Shown: positions 4,564 to 5,397 of the stretch, one piece after another
How the letters are laid out: the number at the start of each line of letters is the position of its first letter
Numbering within the stretch: position 1 is the first letter of the stretch
Source: Phycisphaerales bacterium
GTDB lineage: Bacteria; Planctomycetota; Phycisphaerae; Tepidisphaerales; Tepidisphaeraceae
Assembly: GCA_028288905.1 (NCBI GenBank)
Contig: JAQGHJ010000571.1
Span: forward strand, 1 to 5,397
Direction of reading: 5' to 3'
DNA: 5,397 nt
Notes under the pieces: generated by a model
The model's database searches: none
What the model was told of the DNA's origin: nothing
The model's input: the letters and a program-made list of their open reading frames with translations, nothing else
Made by a program: the position numbers and the translations under genes

Positions 4564-5397
4564 TTATGGCCTCCGCCGGCCCGTGCGGACGAGGCGGCGG
4601 ACGGCGAGCAGGCCGAGCATGCCGCCGCCGGTCAGGCCGGCCGACGGGAGGGGGATGGCAGTGGGCGGGCCGCCCGCCCCGCCGCCCGGGGAGCCGACGC
4701 CGCCGGTGTCCGTAAGTTGGAAGTTGAACGTGAAGTAAGCGCGCCCCTCCGGGTCGCCTTCAGGAGCGTCGGCCGCGTCCGCCGACACGCGGAACACGTA
4801 GTCCCCCGGGGCGAGGAACCCGGTCTCGTCGATCGTCCGGCCGAGGGCGTCCGACCCATTGCCGGCGCCGACGACGGCCACGTCCACCGGCCGGGCGACT
4901 GGTGAGTCCGGCTCCCCTGCCGGCGCCAGGAGTACGCTGACGGTTCCGCCGCCGGTCGCGCCGACGGCCGCACCGACCTTGTAGCCGACCGGGCCGCCCT
5001 CGACCCGGAAGTTCAACTCCATCCGGCTCGACGCGACGGCCGGCAGCCCCGCCTGCTCGTCGATCACGTCCGCCCGGACCTCGCCCTCGCCGAACGCCCC
5101 CTCGAGACCCGCCCCGCTCGCGCCGAGGAGCCCGGGCGCGGAGTACTGGTGGGCCAGGCTGATCACGCCGTCCGAAGGGGTGCCGCCCGTCCCGACGTCG
5201 GCGGCGAACCGAGAGAACGTGCCGGCCGTCGCCTCGCGGCCGCCCGGGTCGCCCGGGATGCCGTCGGCGGAGATGCGCGTTGCGCGGGAGGTGAGCGTCG
5301 CGCCGGCCCGGACGGGGCCGACCGTGACGAGGCCGGCACCGGCCGCGGGGCCGTTGACCGCAGCAATGACCGGAACGGGACACTCAATGAGGTTGCG
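4564..5397 (-). CDS. Secreted protein with PEP-CTERM-like sorting tail, N-terminus outside window
   Basis: The minus-strand frame is open from the right edge (5397) to a TAA at 4566-4564, giving 277 visible residues. I do not recognise the main domain. It is rich in Gly, Ala, Val and Asp, without cysteines after the first few residues, and looks beta-rich (MELNFRVEGGPVGYKV, APGDYVFRVSAD, YFTFNFQL), as in many extracellular planctomycete proteins. The C-terminus (visible residues 247-277) is a PLPSAGL motif, a short hydrophobic stretch and an Arg-rich end, resembling a PEP-CTERM sorting signal. The first visible residues (about 8-33) are hydrophobic and followed by VRAGA, so they could be the end of a signal peptide, with the real start just beyond the window. 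A GTG at 5166 could begin a 200-residue form, but the frame stays open and coding-like upstream of it, so I prefer the longer form. Confidence 0.65.
   Translation of the reverse strand, partial: RNLIECPVPVIAAVNGPAAGAGLVTVGPVRAGATLTSRATRISADGIPGDPGGREATAGTFSRFAADVGTGGTPSDGVISLAHQYSAPGLLGASGAGLEGAFGEGEVRADVIDEQAGLPAVASSRMELNFRVEGGPVGYKVGAAVGATGGGTVSVLLAPAGEPDSPVARPVDVAVVGAGNGSDALGRTIDETGFLAPGDYVFRVSADAADAPEGDPEGRAYFTFNFQLTDTGGVGSPGGGAGGPPTAIPLPSAGLTGGGMLGLLAVRRLVRTGRRRP
4567..4659 (-). other. PEP-CTERM-like (PLP variant) C-terminal sorting signal
   Basis: The last 31 residues of the minus-strand protein contain IPLPSAGL, then a Gly/Leu-rich segment (GGGMLGLLAV), then seven arginines within the last 11 residues region including a final RRRP. 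PEP-CTERM tails consist of a PEP-like motif, a transmembrane helix and a basic end, and are processed by an exosortase. The hydrophobic part here is short for a full membrane helix and the motif is PLP rather than PEP, so this is a variant or degenerate signal. No exosortase gene is in the window. Confidence 0.5.

Noticed and set aside
4477..4905. Plus-strand open frame of 142 residues after mltA
   Set aside because: Antisense to the minus-strand secreted protein, Arg/Ala/Gly-rich and without any recognisable motif.
5163..5387. Minus-strand frame starting MSVPFRSLLRS as an alternative start of the last gene
   Set aside because: The beginning looks like a signal peptide, but the rest is Ser/Pro/Arg-rich and is not in frame with the supported downstream protein; a frameshift would be needed.
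1..5397. CRISPR array, tRNA, rRNA, transposon ends or defence/biosynthetic cluster
   Set aside because: Looked for on both strands; no spaced direct repeats, cloverleaf, transposase motif or cluster logic seen.

Overview
The window is very GC-rich (about 70% by eye) with strongly GC-biased third codon positions. The gene set is a futalosine-pathway menaquinone enzyme, lipoproteins with Sec/Lsp signals, a Skp/OmpH-like protein, an MltA-type murein hydrolase and a secreted protein with a 'PLP'-type PEP-CTERM-like tail. Together these suggest a diderm bacterium, most probably a planctomycete (Planctomycetota). This is inference from gene content and style; no rRNA or other taxonomic marker is present.

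Layout: (1) bases 1-919, + strand, hold the C-terminal part of mqnE (aminodeoxyfutalosine synthase), with an in-frame insertion that contains a tandem heptanucleotide repeat. (2) 920-1157 is a structured intergenic region with two stem-loops, a candidate promoter and a clear ribosome binding site. (3) 1158-1949, +, encodes a lipoprotein with an OmpH/Skp-like domain and a proline-rich tail, starting at TTG. (4) 2035-2928, +, encodes a calcineurin-like metallophosphoesterase, probably read from a leaderless or nearly leaderless mRNA. (5) 2929-3087 is a leader region with a 13-bp bulged stem-loop. (6) 3088-4398, +, encodes an MltA-type lytic transglycosylase lipoprotein. (7) 4399-4563 is a convergent intergenic region. 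(8) 4564-5397, - strand, is the C-terminal part of a secreted protein with a PEP-CTERM-like sorting tail; its N-terminus lies beyond the window.

The four + strand genes are separated by 85-238 bases and each of the three complete ones has its own plausible leader or promoter, so this looks like a series of single genes rather than a tight operon. Three of the five products (OmpH-like lipoprotein, MltA, PEP-CTERM-like protein) act in the cell envelope. I found no CRISPR array, tRNA, rRNA, transposase or recognisable defence or biosynthetic system. The features most worth a second look are the heptamer repeat inside mqnE with a reverse-complement-like arm upstream of it, the lipid-anchored Skp-like protein, the stem-loops near the predicted 5' ends of both lipoprotein mRNAs, and the enoyl-CoA-hydratase-like segment in the N-terminal part of the last protein.
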